A stretch of 64,000 nt of DNA from Planctomycetota bacterium (lineage in GTDB: Bacteria > Planctomycetota > UBA1135 > GCA-002686595), in NCBI GenBank assembly GCA_016779205.1, contig JADHOC010000009.1, positions 1-64,000 on the forward strand. Reading direction: 5' to 3'. Of the stretch, positions 1 to 7,554 are shown piece after piece. The first letter of the stretch is position 1. Each line of letters starts with the position of its first letter. A program made the position numbers and the translations under genes. The notes beneath the pieces are model-generated. The model was not told the origin of the DNA. It made no database searches and saw nothing but the letters and a program-made list of their open reading frames with translations.

Positions 1-1458
1 CAGCGGAAGGCGGAAGGCCCGTAGCCGGTCGAGGAACGCCTGGGCCCGCACTTGGGCGCGGGGCAGGTGCCGGACGAGCAGCGCGTCCGGCTCCGCGGTC
101 ACCCGGTCGCCCTGGTCCCAGCGGTGGAGGTCCCCGAGGGCGTCGCCAAGCTCGTGGACGAGCCCGTCGGTGCCGCTGCGTGCCGTGCGATACAGCGGAG
201 GGGGAACGGCGCCATCCTCGAAGAAGGGGACCGGATCCAGCCGGAGGTCTTCGAGCCGGTACTCGAAGTCCACGGCGTGCTCCATGAGCTCCCCGAGGTC
301 CGCCACCTGGACGGCGCCGTCCGCCACCTCCCACCGGGGGCGGCCCTCGGCGAGGCCGAGGGTCAGGGCGAGCCACCGGGCGAAGCTGACCTTGGTCGGT
401 CGAACCAGCCACCGTGGGTCGGACGGCGTGGTCGCGCGGGCGGCGCCTTTCGCGACCACGATCGGCACCGCCGCGGCGCTGGACAGGCGGGTGAGCGTCG
501 TGCCCAGGGGCTCCCCGGGGGTCCACGTGGGCGGTTCGACCCCGAGCGACTCGACTCGCGTCCGCAGAGCCCGCTCGGCTTCGGGCTCGTCGATCACGTA
601 TCGGGGGATCCCCGCGCGCGCCTCCCGCACGGCGGTCCAGTACGGGTGCTCCTCAGCGAGCAGGGCGACGCGCTCCCCCGGCTGCGCCGCCGGCGCGAGG
701 AGGCCGCGCGGCCCAACGGGTCCGAGGCCGGCGAGGGCCACGGGCCGCCGGGCGTGCCCCGAGGGCACGGCCGCGTGCGCGCCTCGATCCGCTGGACGGC
801 CCAGGTCGGCCCATGGAGAGGGGAGCCAGCCGAGGAGGAGGCCAGCGGCCAGGGCGCCCGCGACCGCGAGGGCCGCGCCGATCCCCTGGACGGAAGCGAG
901 GGGCAGCGCCGGGGTGGCGGTGGCCAGGGCGGAGAGCCGCCCGCGGCTCTCATCGTCCGCGCAGAGCAGGCGCTGCAGCTCCTGGTGGGCGCGATGGAGG
1001 CGCGTTCGAACGGTGCCCGGGGCGACCCCGTCCACCTGCGCGATCTCGGGGACGCTCATCCCCTGGTCGTAGCGGCGCACCACCGTGCTCCGATAGGGCT
1101 CCTTCAGGCCCAGCACGGCCCGAACCACCTCGTGGCGAAGCTCCAGGTCGCTGGAGGGCTGGCACTCGTCCCTCGCCCCGCTCTGCTCGTGGAATCGGCG
1201 GCGCCGGGCCGCCCGATCGCGGTTCCGGCTCACGCCCCGGACCGCCGCCTGCAGCCAGGGACGCAGGCCCCGCCCCTCACGGTCCCGAGAGGGGGGCGGC
1301 CCGCCGGACGGGGCCCTCTCGAGTGCGCGGACCCAGACGTCCTGCGCCACGTCATCCGCCTCCGCGGGGTGCCGGGTCAATCGCAGGGCCAGCCGGCGGA
1401 CGAAGTCCTGCTGCTGGATGAGGGCCTCGTGAAGGTCATTGGCGGTTCGCTGATGCAT
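1..1458 (-). CDS. ECF-type sigma-70 family factor with membrane anchor and C-terminal extension (partial)
   Basis: The frame is open from an ATG at 1458 to the left edge: 486 codons with no stop, so the C-terminus is missing. Residues about 18-75 match sigma region 2 (acidic stretch EADDVAQDVWVRALE). Residues about 98-166 match region 4, with a helix-turn-helix (MSVPEIAQVDGVAPGTVRTRL). A hydrophobic segment follows at about 190-210 (rich in Ala, Gly and Leu). The rest, about 270 residues, would lie outside the membrane. Around residues 300-370 it has an LGTTLTRLSSAAAVPIVV then VSFARWLALTLGL pattern that resembles a short secretin/STN-like fold; this is inference. ECF factors usually end soon after region 4, so this is a sigma factor tethered to the membrane, possibly sensing through its own tail. 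An AGGAGA ribosome binding site 7 bases upstream supports the start. The sigma assignment is firm; the tail function is unknown. Confidence 0.85.
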   Translation of the reverse strand, partial: MHQRTANDLHEALIQQQDFVRRLALRLTRHPAEADDVAQDVWVRALERAPSGGPPPSRDREGRGLRPWLQAAVRGVSRNRDRAARRRRFHEQSGARDECQPSSDLELRHEVVRAVLGLKEPYRSTVVRRYDQGMSVPEIAQVDGVAPGTVRTRLHRAHQELQRLLCADDESRGRLSALATATPALPLASVQGIGAALAVAGALAAGLLLGWLPSPWADLGRPADRGAHAAVPSGHARRPVALAGLGPVGPRGLLAPAAQPGERVALLAEEHPYWTAVREARAGIPRYVIDEPEAERALRTRVESLGVEPPTWTPGEPLGTTLTRLSSAAAVPIVVAKGAARATTPSDPRWLVRPTKVSFARWLALTLGLAEGRPRWEVADGAVQVADLGELMEHAVDFEYRLEDLRLDPVPFFEDGAVPPPLYRTARSGTDGLVHELGDALGDLHRWDQGDRVTAEPDALLVRHLPRAQVRAQAFLDRLRAFRLPL

Positions 1459-1465
1459 GGTCGTC

Positions 1466-1471
1466 TCTCCT
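1466..1471 (-). promoter_or_regulatory. Shine-Dalgarno site for the tethered sigma factor
   Basis: On the minus strand the sequence reads AGGAGA, with 7 bases to the ATG at 1458. Most genes in this window lack a clear Shine-Dalgarno site, so this one is useful: it fixes the sigma factor start. The rest of the 259-base gap up to 1717 shows no convincing promoter or terminator. Confidence 0.6.
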
Positions 1472-1717
1472 ACCCTGATCCCTCCGGCGGGTTTGCGAAC
1501 GTTCCCGGCGCCAAGCATTTTCTTTGGACCCCCACGTACGCCCTCGGCCGGGAGCCTCGGGCGGAAGAGGACGCTCTCGGTCTCACGCCACCGGACGGTT
1601 CGATCTGCGCTTGGCGTCACCTCTGCCGACCGAACTCCAGTTGGAGGTGGCGCCACCAGGGCGCGCGGATGGGGCCGCGTACACCCGGACCCTCCACGCC
1701 TCAGCCGCCGCGCGGGG

Positions 1718-4408
1718 TCAGCGGTCGTGGGCGTGGCCGTGGTCGTAGTCCATGGCCTCGTCCTCGGTGCGCTTGTCGATGGGGCCGGTGGACTGGACGG
1801 CGCCGGAGAAGAAGAGGGCGTTGAGCAGGAGGCGGCGGGTGCCGTACCAGACGCCGCGGAAGCAGGGGTTGTCGATCATGGCGGTGACGGTACCGCCGCC
1901 CATGCGGCGCACGCGGACCGCGGGGGTGCCGGCGATCTTGGCGACGTTCGGCCCGCTGGCGAAGCCGGAGACCAGGGGGCTCTCGGTGTAGCGCAGGGGG
2001 GTCGCGAAGGGGTCAGGGCCCTCGGGCAGGACGCCCTCGAAGTTGCGGAAGACGGGGACGGTGTCCCGGTCGAAGCCGTAGCCCAGGGGGTGGGTGCGGT
2101 CGATGCGCGCCTCGAAGATGGTGCCGGCGATGCGTTGCTCGGCGCGGCGGGCCTCGTACTCGCCGTAGGGGAGGTCGCCGGACTCGGCCTCGTCGTCCTC
2201 ATCGTGGGCGTCGTGGTCGTGGCTGTCCGCCTTTGTGGTCATGAGGCGCTCGGCGGCCCAGACGGCGGAGCGCTTGGTGGCGATCACGTGGCCGCCGTCG
2301 CGGACCCAGGCGCCCAGCTGGTCCGCCTCCTCTTCGCCCCAGCCGCCCGTGGCGCCGTTGACGAGGATGACGTGGGTGTAGTCCGCGAGGTCCAGGCGCC
2401 CGAGGCGCGCCCGGTCCACGGTGCTGACGGTGAGGCCGACCCGCGTGTCCAGGTCGTGCCAGACCTCGCCCGCCTCGTAGGCGGACACGCCCGACCCGAT
2501 GAGGAGGAGCGGCTTCGGCTCGCGCAGGACGCTGAAGGAGCCGCTGCCGAGGTCGGGCCCCACGTCGGTCAGGCCGGTGGCGATGGGGATCAGCTCGAGG
2601 CCGTGCTCGCGGGCGTCCAGGAGGGCGGCGGTGATGACCTCGGTGGAGAGCTCCTGGGGACCCATGGGCACCAGGATGGCGCCGGGGTCCAGGGTGACCC
2701 GGCGGCCAGCGGACTGGCCGGCGATGGTGACCTCCTTCGTGAGGACGCTGGTGCGGATCCCCAGGGACTGCAGGTGGGCGAGGCCCGCGGCGGCGCCGGA
2801 GTCGTGCCACTGGAAGGCGTAGGCGGTGACCTCCCCGTCGGACCACAGCTCGCGGTCGGGGCCGTCTCGCATAGGTTGAGCGACCTCGCCCACCAGGTCG
2901 CCGCTCCACTTCGCCATGGGCACCGCCTCGTGGCGCACGTCGAAGCTCAGGGGGAAGGTCCAGGAGGACACGTCGTAGAACGTGTTGTCGTCCCAGGAGG
3001 TGCGGGTCTCGAACAGCGCCCGGACGAGCTTCGCCTGGGGCTGGTCCGAGGGGATCACGTAGGACTCTCCCGCGGGGAAGCCCTCCAGGTCCTCGGCCAG
3101 GTCGTGCACCGCGATCCCGTGGCGCTGGAGCCGGTCCACCATCTCGTTCAGGCGGAAGCGGTCACGGTCGGTGACCACGTAGCCGCCCACGTCGCCCTCC
3201 CGGGCCTCGGTCCGGGCGTCGCGGAAGAACTCCCGCTGGTAGGCGCCGAGCTTGATCCGCATGCGGTCCGCGGCCTCGAGGGTCGTGAGCGAGGTGGTGA
3301 ACTGGTTGCGGATCGTGAAGGGGAAGGTGAGCTCGCCGCGCTTGGTGCTCATCAGGTGCCCGCGGGAGCTCGCCTGCTCGAACAGGATCCCGATGGCGCC
3401 CTGGAGGTCGGGGTAGGTGGAGCCCTTGCCGTAGTAGAAGTCGTCGAAGCGCTCCTCGGTGAAGTAGAGGCTCCCCATGGCGTCCAGGGCCGCGGCGTGG
3501 AACGTCGCGATCTCGCCGGTGAGCTGCTGGTTGCGCTCGGGGGTCAGGGGGTTGCGGCGGCTGGGGATCCCCGGCTGGAAGAAGTAGGTCGAGTCGCTCC
3601 CCATCTCGTGGTAGTCGGTGAGCACCGTGGGCATCCAGCGGTGGAAGGCCGCCACGCGCCCGCGGGACTCGGGGTGGGTGAGCAGCAGCCAGTCCCGGTT
3701 CAGGTCGAACCAGTAGTGGTTCGTGCGCCCGCCCGGCCAGGCCTCGTTGTGCTCGCGGGAGGCAGGGTCACCCACCAGCTGCCGGCCCCGGTGCATGTTC
3801 GCCCAGTGGGCGAAGCGCGCGCCGCCGTCGGGGTTCACGCAGGGGTCCACGAGCACCACCGTGCGCTCGAGGTAGGCGTCGAACTCCGCGCCGCTGGCGG
3901 CGGCCAGGTGATAGAGGAGCAGGAGGCTCGCGTTGGACGCGCTCGACTCGTTGCCGTGCACGCCGTAGCCCATCCAGACCACCGAGGGGCCGTCGTAGTC
4001 CGCGGCGCCCGTGAGGACCGCCGAGCGGTGGGCGGCGCGGATCTCCTCGATGCGCGCGAGGTTCGCCGGCGAGCTGATGGTGGCCAGCAGCGTGGGCCGC
4101 GCCTCGTGGGTCTGCCCCGTCTGCTCCAGGGTCACGCGGGGCGACTTCTCCGCCACCACCTCGAACCAGCGCACGAGCTGGTCGTGGCGCACGTGCCAGG
4201 TGCCCACGGGCCAGCCGAGGACCGACTCGGGGCGCGGGAACGCGGGGTCGTAGGCCTGGCCCGTGGGCAGGTACGTCTCGAGCGTCGGCGGCCAGAGGGT
4301 CTCGTGCTCCAGGGCGCCGCCCTGGGCGGCCTCGACGCGGGGGGCGGCGAGCAGGAGGACGGCGGTGCTGGCGAGGAGGCGACGTCGGATCAGGGAGGGC
4401 GCGGTCAT
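1718..4408 (-). CDS. Secreted M14-family zinc carboxypeptidase with His-rich tail
   Basis: This 896-residue exported metallopeptidase would remove C-terminal residues from peptides outside the cytoplasm. A signal peptide is clear (LIRRRLLASTAVLLLAAP). The M14 zinc site is visible: GVHGNES supplies H151 and E154, and DYHEMG supplies H267; the NPDG and FDLNRDW blocks typical of the family lie between. The catalytic half covers about residues 70-400. The long C-terminal half contains a glutamine-amidotransferase-like stretch (residues about 560-720) as in other large planctomycete M14 proteins. Two His/Asp-rich patches follow: one near residue 727 (DSHDHDAHDEDDEAE) and one at the extreme C-terminus (DYDHGHAHDR), suggesting metal binding. 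I start at ATG 4408; an in-frame GTG at 4423 is the alternative and gives a less natural signal peptide. The gene lies downstream of the cbb3-like pair on the same strand, about 110 bases apart. Confidence 0.85.
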   Translation of the reverse strand: MTAPSLIRRRLLASTAVLLLAAPRVEAAQGGALEHETLWPPTLETYLPTGQAYDPAFPRPESVLGWPVGTWHVRHDQLVRWFEVVAEKSPRVTLEQTGQTHEARPTLLATISSPANLARIEEIRAAHRSAVLTGAADYDGPSVVWMGYGVHGNESSASNASLLLLYHLAAASGAEFDAYLERTVVLVDPCVNPDGGARFAHWANMHRGRQLVGDPASREHNEAWPGGRTNHYWFDLNRDWLLLTHPESRGRVAAFHRWMPTVLTDYHEMGSDSTYFFQPGIPSRRNPLTPERNQQLTGEIATFHAAALDAMGSLYFTEERFDDFYYGKGSTYPDLQGAIGILFEQASSRGHLMSTKRGELTFPFTIRNQFTTSLTTLEAADRMRIKLGAYQREFFRDARTEAREGDVGGYVVTDRDRFRLNEMVDRLQRHGIAVHDLAEDLEGFPAGESYVIPSDQPQAKLVRALFETRTSWDDNTFYDVSSWTFPLSFDVRHEAVPMAKWSGDLVGEVAQPMRDGPDRELWSDGEVTAYAFQWHDSGAAAGLAHLQSLGIRTSVLTKEVTIAGQSAGRRVTLDPGAILVPMGPQELSTEVITAALLDAREHGLELIPIATGLTDVGPDLGSGSFSVLREPKPLLLIGSGVSAYEAGEVWHDLDTRVGLTVSTVDRARLGRLDLADYTHVILVNGATGGWGEEEADQLGAWVRDGGHVIATKRSAVWAAERLMTTKADSHDHDAHDEDDEAESGDLPYGEYEARRAEQRIAGTIFEARIDRTHPLGYGFDRDTVPVFRNFEGVLPEGPDPFATPLRYTESPLVSGFASGPNVAKIAGTPAVRVRRMGGGTVTAMIDNPCFRGVWYGTRRLLLNALFFSGAVQSTGPIDKRTEDEAMDYDHGHAHDR

Positions 4409-4522
4409 GCAGAGAGTGTGCACGACGGGCCCGGATCTCGAACAGGATCGGCGCCGCTTATGGGGGCCGGGGGCACGCGCCGAGCCCGGGGCGGCCCCCT
4501 CGGAGTTCCCGCTCCGCGCGGC

Positions 4523-5116
4523 TCAGTCCGCGCCGCCGGGGAACCAGGGGGCGATGACCTCCCCGTCGGCCTCCTTGCCCTCCACGAAGCCCCCGCGCAG
4601 GGAGGCGGCGTAGGCGGATACCAGCACGATCTCGTTCATGCTCAGCTGGTCCTTCCAGGCGGGCATGCCCGCGGCGATGGAGCCGCCGATGACCGTGTCC
4701 GCCACGTCGGTGAGCTCGCGCACCCGGATGTAGTGGTCGTCGGTCAGGTTCGGGCCCGAGACGCCGGCGCCCTCGCTGCCGTGGCAGGACACGCAGTTGG
4801 TGGTGAAGATGGCCTGGCCCACCCGCAGCCAGCGAGCCTTCTCCGGGTCCGTCATGAACGCGCCCAGGGTGCCGGCGGTCGGGGTGAGGTTGCCGATCTC
4901 CGCGAACTGTGCCTGGAGCTCCGCGGTGACGGCGCGGTCGTAGCTCGCCGCAGGATCGGTGAGGTCGGGCCGGATCACCGCCAGGAAGAGGGACCCGAAG
5001 GCGAGCACCGCGGAGATCAGCGCCGCCACGGACCACCAACCGGGGAGGGGGTGGTTCCCCTCCTCGATCCCGTGGGCGGCGGGGCGGTGGCTGGGCTGCG
5101 GGTCGGTGTCGGGCAT
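4523..5116 (-). CDS. CcoP/FixP-like membrane-anchored monoheme cytochrome c
   Basis: This 197-residue protein has the N-terminus of cbb3 oxidase subunit III: an HGIEEGNHPLPGWW motif followed by one transmembrane helix at about residues 27-48. A periplasmic cytochrome c domain follows, with heme site C108-V-S-C111-H112 and a probable distal methionine at M151 (AAGMPAW). Classical CcoP has two c-type hemes; only one is present, and the length agrees with loss of one domain. It lies 55 bases downstream of the CcoNO-like fusion on the same strand, so both are probably made together. In a normal oxidase this subunit passes electrons from cytochrome bc1 or soluble cytochrome c towards subunit II. 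Its partner here has lost the oxidase ligands, so the terminal acceptor is unclear. Confidence 0.85.
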   Translation of the reverse strand: MPDTDPQPSHRPAAHGIEEGNHPLPGWWSVAALISAVLAFGSLFLAVIRPDLTDPAASYDRAVTAELQAQFAEIGNLTPTAGTLGAFMTDPEKARWLRVGQAIFTTNCVSCHGSEGAGVSGPNLTDDHYIRVRELTDVADTVIGGSIAAGMPAWKDQLSMNEIVLVSAYAASLRGGFVEGKEADGEVIAPWFPGGAD

Positions 5117-5171
5117 GTTGAGAGCTTGGGCGGCGAGGCGCGGAGGTCAACCGGGGCGGATGGCCGCGGGG

Positions 5172-7439
5172 TCAGGGCTGCTCGTTATCGGCGGGAGAGG
5201 AGGGGTCGGCGGGATCGGAAGGATCGGCGGGCGCCTCGGACCGGGGGAGCCCGAGCTGCTGGAGGTAGGCCACCAGCGCGATGGCGTCCGAGCCCTCGAG
5301 GTCCACGGGGGCGCCGGCGCCGGGGCGCACGAGGGGGGCCCCGTTCTGGGCCTCGAACTCCGCGGTGAGGGCGGCGGCCTGGGCCGCGGCGTCCTCGGCG
5401 GCGACGGCGGGACGCTTCAGTTGACCGGAGCGGTGGACGAGGCGCGGGAGGTCCCGGGGTCGCTCGAGGAGGTGCCGGTACGAGGGCATCGCCGAGCCGG
5501 GGGAGACGGCGCGGGGGTCGTCGAGGTGCAGGACCTGCCAGCGGGTGGAGCGGCGGCCGCCCTCGCGGGCGAGGTCCGGGCCGACCCGGCGGGCGCCCCA
5601 CAGGGCCGGCCCGCCCTCGACGGGCTCCTCCGGCGCGCTGATGGCGCCGTAGCGCTTGGTGTCCGCGAGCAGGGGACGAACGGCCTGGGTGTGGCACGTG
5701 GCGCAGCCCTCGCGCTCGTACACCGAGCGACCGTAGGCCTCGAGGGGAGAGAGCGCGGCCCTGAGGCCGGGCTCCGCGCGCAGCAGGGGGCCGAGCTGGA
5801 TGGCCGCCACGGCGACCGCCGCCAGGACGATCCACCCGGCGAGCCGGACGGGCTGGCGCTCGAGGCGTCGGTGCCACCACAGGGTGCAGAAGACCTGGAG
5901 GCTCCGGCCCCAGTCGAGCACCGCACCCGCCGGCGGCGCCGGGGCGGCCTCGGCGGCGGCCATGGGCTCGAGGGGCGGCTCGGTCACCGGGGTGGCGTGG
6001 TAGGCCGAGGGTCGCGCGGCCCAGGTGCGGAGGAGGTTCCAGGCGCCCACCAGGGCCCCCGCGAGGAACAGCCCGAGCCCCGCCACGTGCAGGAGGCGGT
6101 GTCCCTCGACGCGCGTCACCGCGTCGGTGAACTCGGGGTGCAGGAGGTGGCCCTCCGGCGACAGCGCGCCGAGCACCCCCGCCTGGGCGGCGCCGCTGAA
6201 GCGCAGGGCGGCGGCGGAGGTGAGGACGCCGAGGGTGGCGAGCCAGAAGTGGGCGCGGGCGAGGGCGGGGGAATGCAGCGGCGCGTGGAGGATCCGCGGC
6301 GCGAGCCAGTAGGAGCCGGCGAACACCACGAAGGCGCCCCAGCCCAGCAGGAGCAGCTCCTGGTGCCCCTCCACCCAGTCGGTCGAGCCCACCGCGGCGC
6401 TCACCCGGCGCAGGGCGAGCACGGGGTCCTCGATGGCGGCGACGGCGAAGAAGAGCAGGGCCGCCACCAGGAACGGCCGGGCCGGCTCGCTCGAGGTCTC
6501 ATCGGGGCGCCCGTCGCGCAGGGTGGCGGCGAGGTTGAACACGCCGCTGGCGGACGGCAGCCAGACCAGGAAGGCGAAGGCGAGGGCGAGGGCGGAGAGC
6601 CAGCCGGGCGCGGGGGTCAAGTGCAGGTGGCGCGGCGCGACCCAGAGCTGGATCAGCAGCAGCGACCACAGGTGCACGATGGCCATGCGGTAGGAGTGCA
6701 GGGGCGCGGCGGCGAGGCGGGGCGCGAGGTCGTAGGCCACCCCGAAGAGGCCGATGACCACGAGGGCGCCCGCGCCGTTGCGCACGTACCACCACTGCAG
6801 GGCGGCGTCGGCGGCTCCGGCGAGGGGCGGGCTCCCCAGGAGCGGGTCGGGGAAGGACGCGAGGGCCGCCGCGACCTGGAGGCCGCCGAAGAGGAGGGTG
6901 GCCGCGAGGTAGAACCAGAGCGACGCGTACATGTAGCGCTGGCGCCGTCGGGTCAGCGTCACCAGGAGCTGCACGCCGAACACGGTCCAAAGGCCCGCCA
7001 GGGCGAGGTCCACCGGGGCCTCGGCCGGGGAGAGGAGCCGGGGCTCCAGGGCCCCGCCGGCGACGGTCCACGCGGCCCAGCCCAGCGCGAGCTGCCAGCC
7101 CCAGAGGTGGAGCGTGCCCAGGGCAGGGATGGCCATGGGCGCGCAGCACAGGCGCTGGGTCGAGTGGTGCACGAGGGCGAAGAAGCCGTTCCCGAGGAAC
7201 CCGAGGAGGACCAGCATCTCCGCCAGGGGCCGCAGGCGACCGAAGCCGAGGGCGGGGCGGCCGTCCGCCCATTCGGGGTGCAGCAGGCTCCAGCCGGCGA
7301 GGGCGGCGAGCGCCAGGGAGACGAGGCCCCAGGCCCAGCAGGCCGCCATGAAGCGGCGCGTCGGCCCGTCGTCGAGCCAGGGGCCGGTGGAACCCTCGGG
7401 GCGGGCCTCGTCGGTGGCTTGGCGGGGGGCGGCGGTCAT
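5172..7439 (-). CDS. CcoN-CcoO fusion-like protein, cbb3 oxidase scaffold lacking most heme/copper ligands
   Basis: The 755-residue protein fuses a polytopic CcoN-like part (about residues 30-475) to a CcoO-like part (about 505-755). Landmarks of cbb3 subunit I are easy to see: FGRLRP, QWWY, SYRMAIVHLW, HLHLT, STDW, GH, AHFWLATLG. The ligands are mostly gone. The low-spin heme His in RPLH is A73 and its partner in GHVH is E361. The CuB His of WWYGHN is R220, and the HH pair of GPHHLHY is R270-H271. The active-site Tyr is Q264. Only H359 and H271 remain. The CcoO part keeps heme site C579-A-T-C582-H583 and a likely Met ligand M651 (GSAMPSY). I expect a membrane electron-transfer protein, not an oxygen reductase. 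No assembly genes (ccoQ, ccoS, ccoG) are nearby. The fold assignment is strong; function is unknown. Confidence 0.85.
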   Translation of the reverse strand: MTAAPRQATDEARPEGSTGPWLDDGPTRRFMAACWAWGLVSLALAALAGWSLLHPEWADGRPALGFGRLRPLAEMLVLLGFLGNGFFALVHHSTQRLCCAPMAIPALGTLHLWGWQLALGWAAWTVAGGALEPRLLSPAEAPVDLALAGLWTVFGVQLLVTLTRRRQRYMYASLWFYLAATLLFGGLQVAAALASFPDPLLGSPPLAGAADAALQWWYVRNGAGALVVIGLFGVAYDLAPRLAAAPLHSYRMAIVHLWSLLLIQLWVAPRHLHLTPAPGWLSALALAFAFLVWLPSASGVFNLAATLRDGRPDETSSEPARPFLVAALLFFAVAAIEDPVLALRRVSAAVGSTDWVEGHQELLLLGWGAFVVFAGSYWLAPRILHAPLHSPALARAHFWLATLGVLTSAAALRFSGAAQAGVLGALSPEGHLLHPEFTDAVTRVEGHRLLHVAGLGLFLAGALVGAWNLLRTWAARPSAYHATPVTEPPLEPMAAAEAAPAPPAGAVLDWGRSLQVFCTLWWHRRLERQPVRLAGWIVLAAVAVAAIQLGPLLRAEPGLRAALSPLEAYGRSVYEREGCATCHTQAVRPLLADTKRYGAISAPEEPVEGGPALWGARRVGPDLAREGGRRSTRWQVLHLDDPRAVSPGSAMPSYRHLLERPRDLPRLVHRSGQLKRPAVAAEDAAAQAAALTAEFEAQNGAPLVRPGAGAPVDLEGSDAIALVAYLQQLGLPRSEAPADPSDPADPSSPADNEQP

Positions 7440-7554
7440 GGGGGAAGGGCGCCGGATCGCAGGGGCCGGCGGCGCCTCAGCCTAGCGATCCCGGGGCCGC
7501 AGCGGAACGGAGGCGGCGGCGCGGGGGGGCCGCCGGGTTTCGGAACGAGCCGGC

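Noticed and set aside
1459-1717. A GGGAAC-like box upstream of the tethered sigma factor, as an ECF autoregulatory promoter
   Set aside because: The matching -10 element is not convincing in this GC-rich region, so one short box is not enough.
1457-5368. A plus-strand frame of 1303 codons covering the M14 and CcoP-like genes
   Set aside because: It is antisense to two genes with signal peptides and intact metal or heme motifs. Its own translation is low-complexity Val/Gly/Ala and matches no family. High GC content opens such frames.
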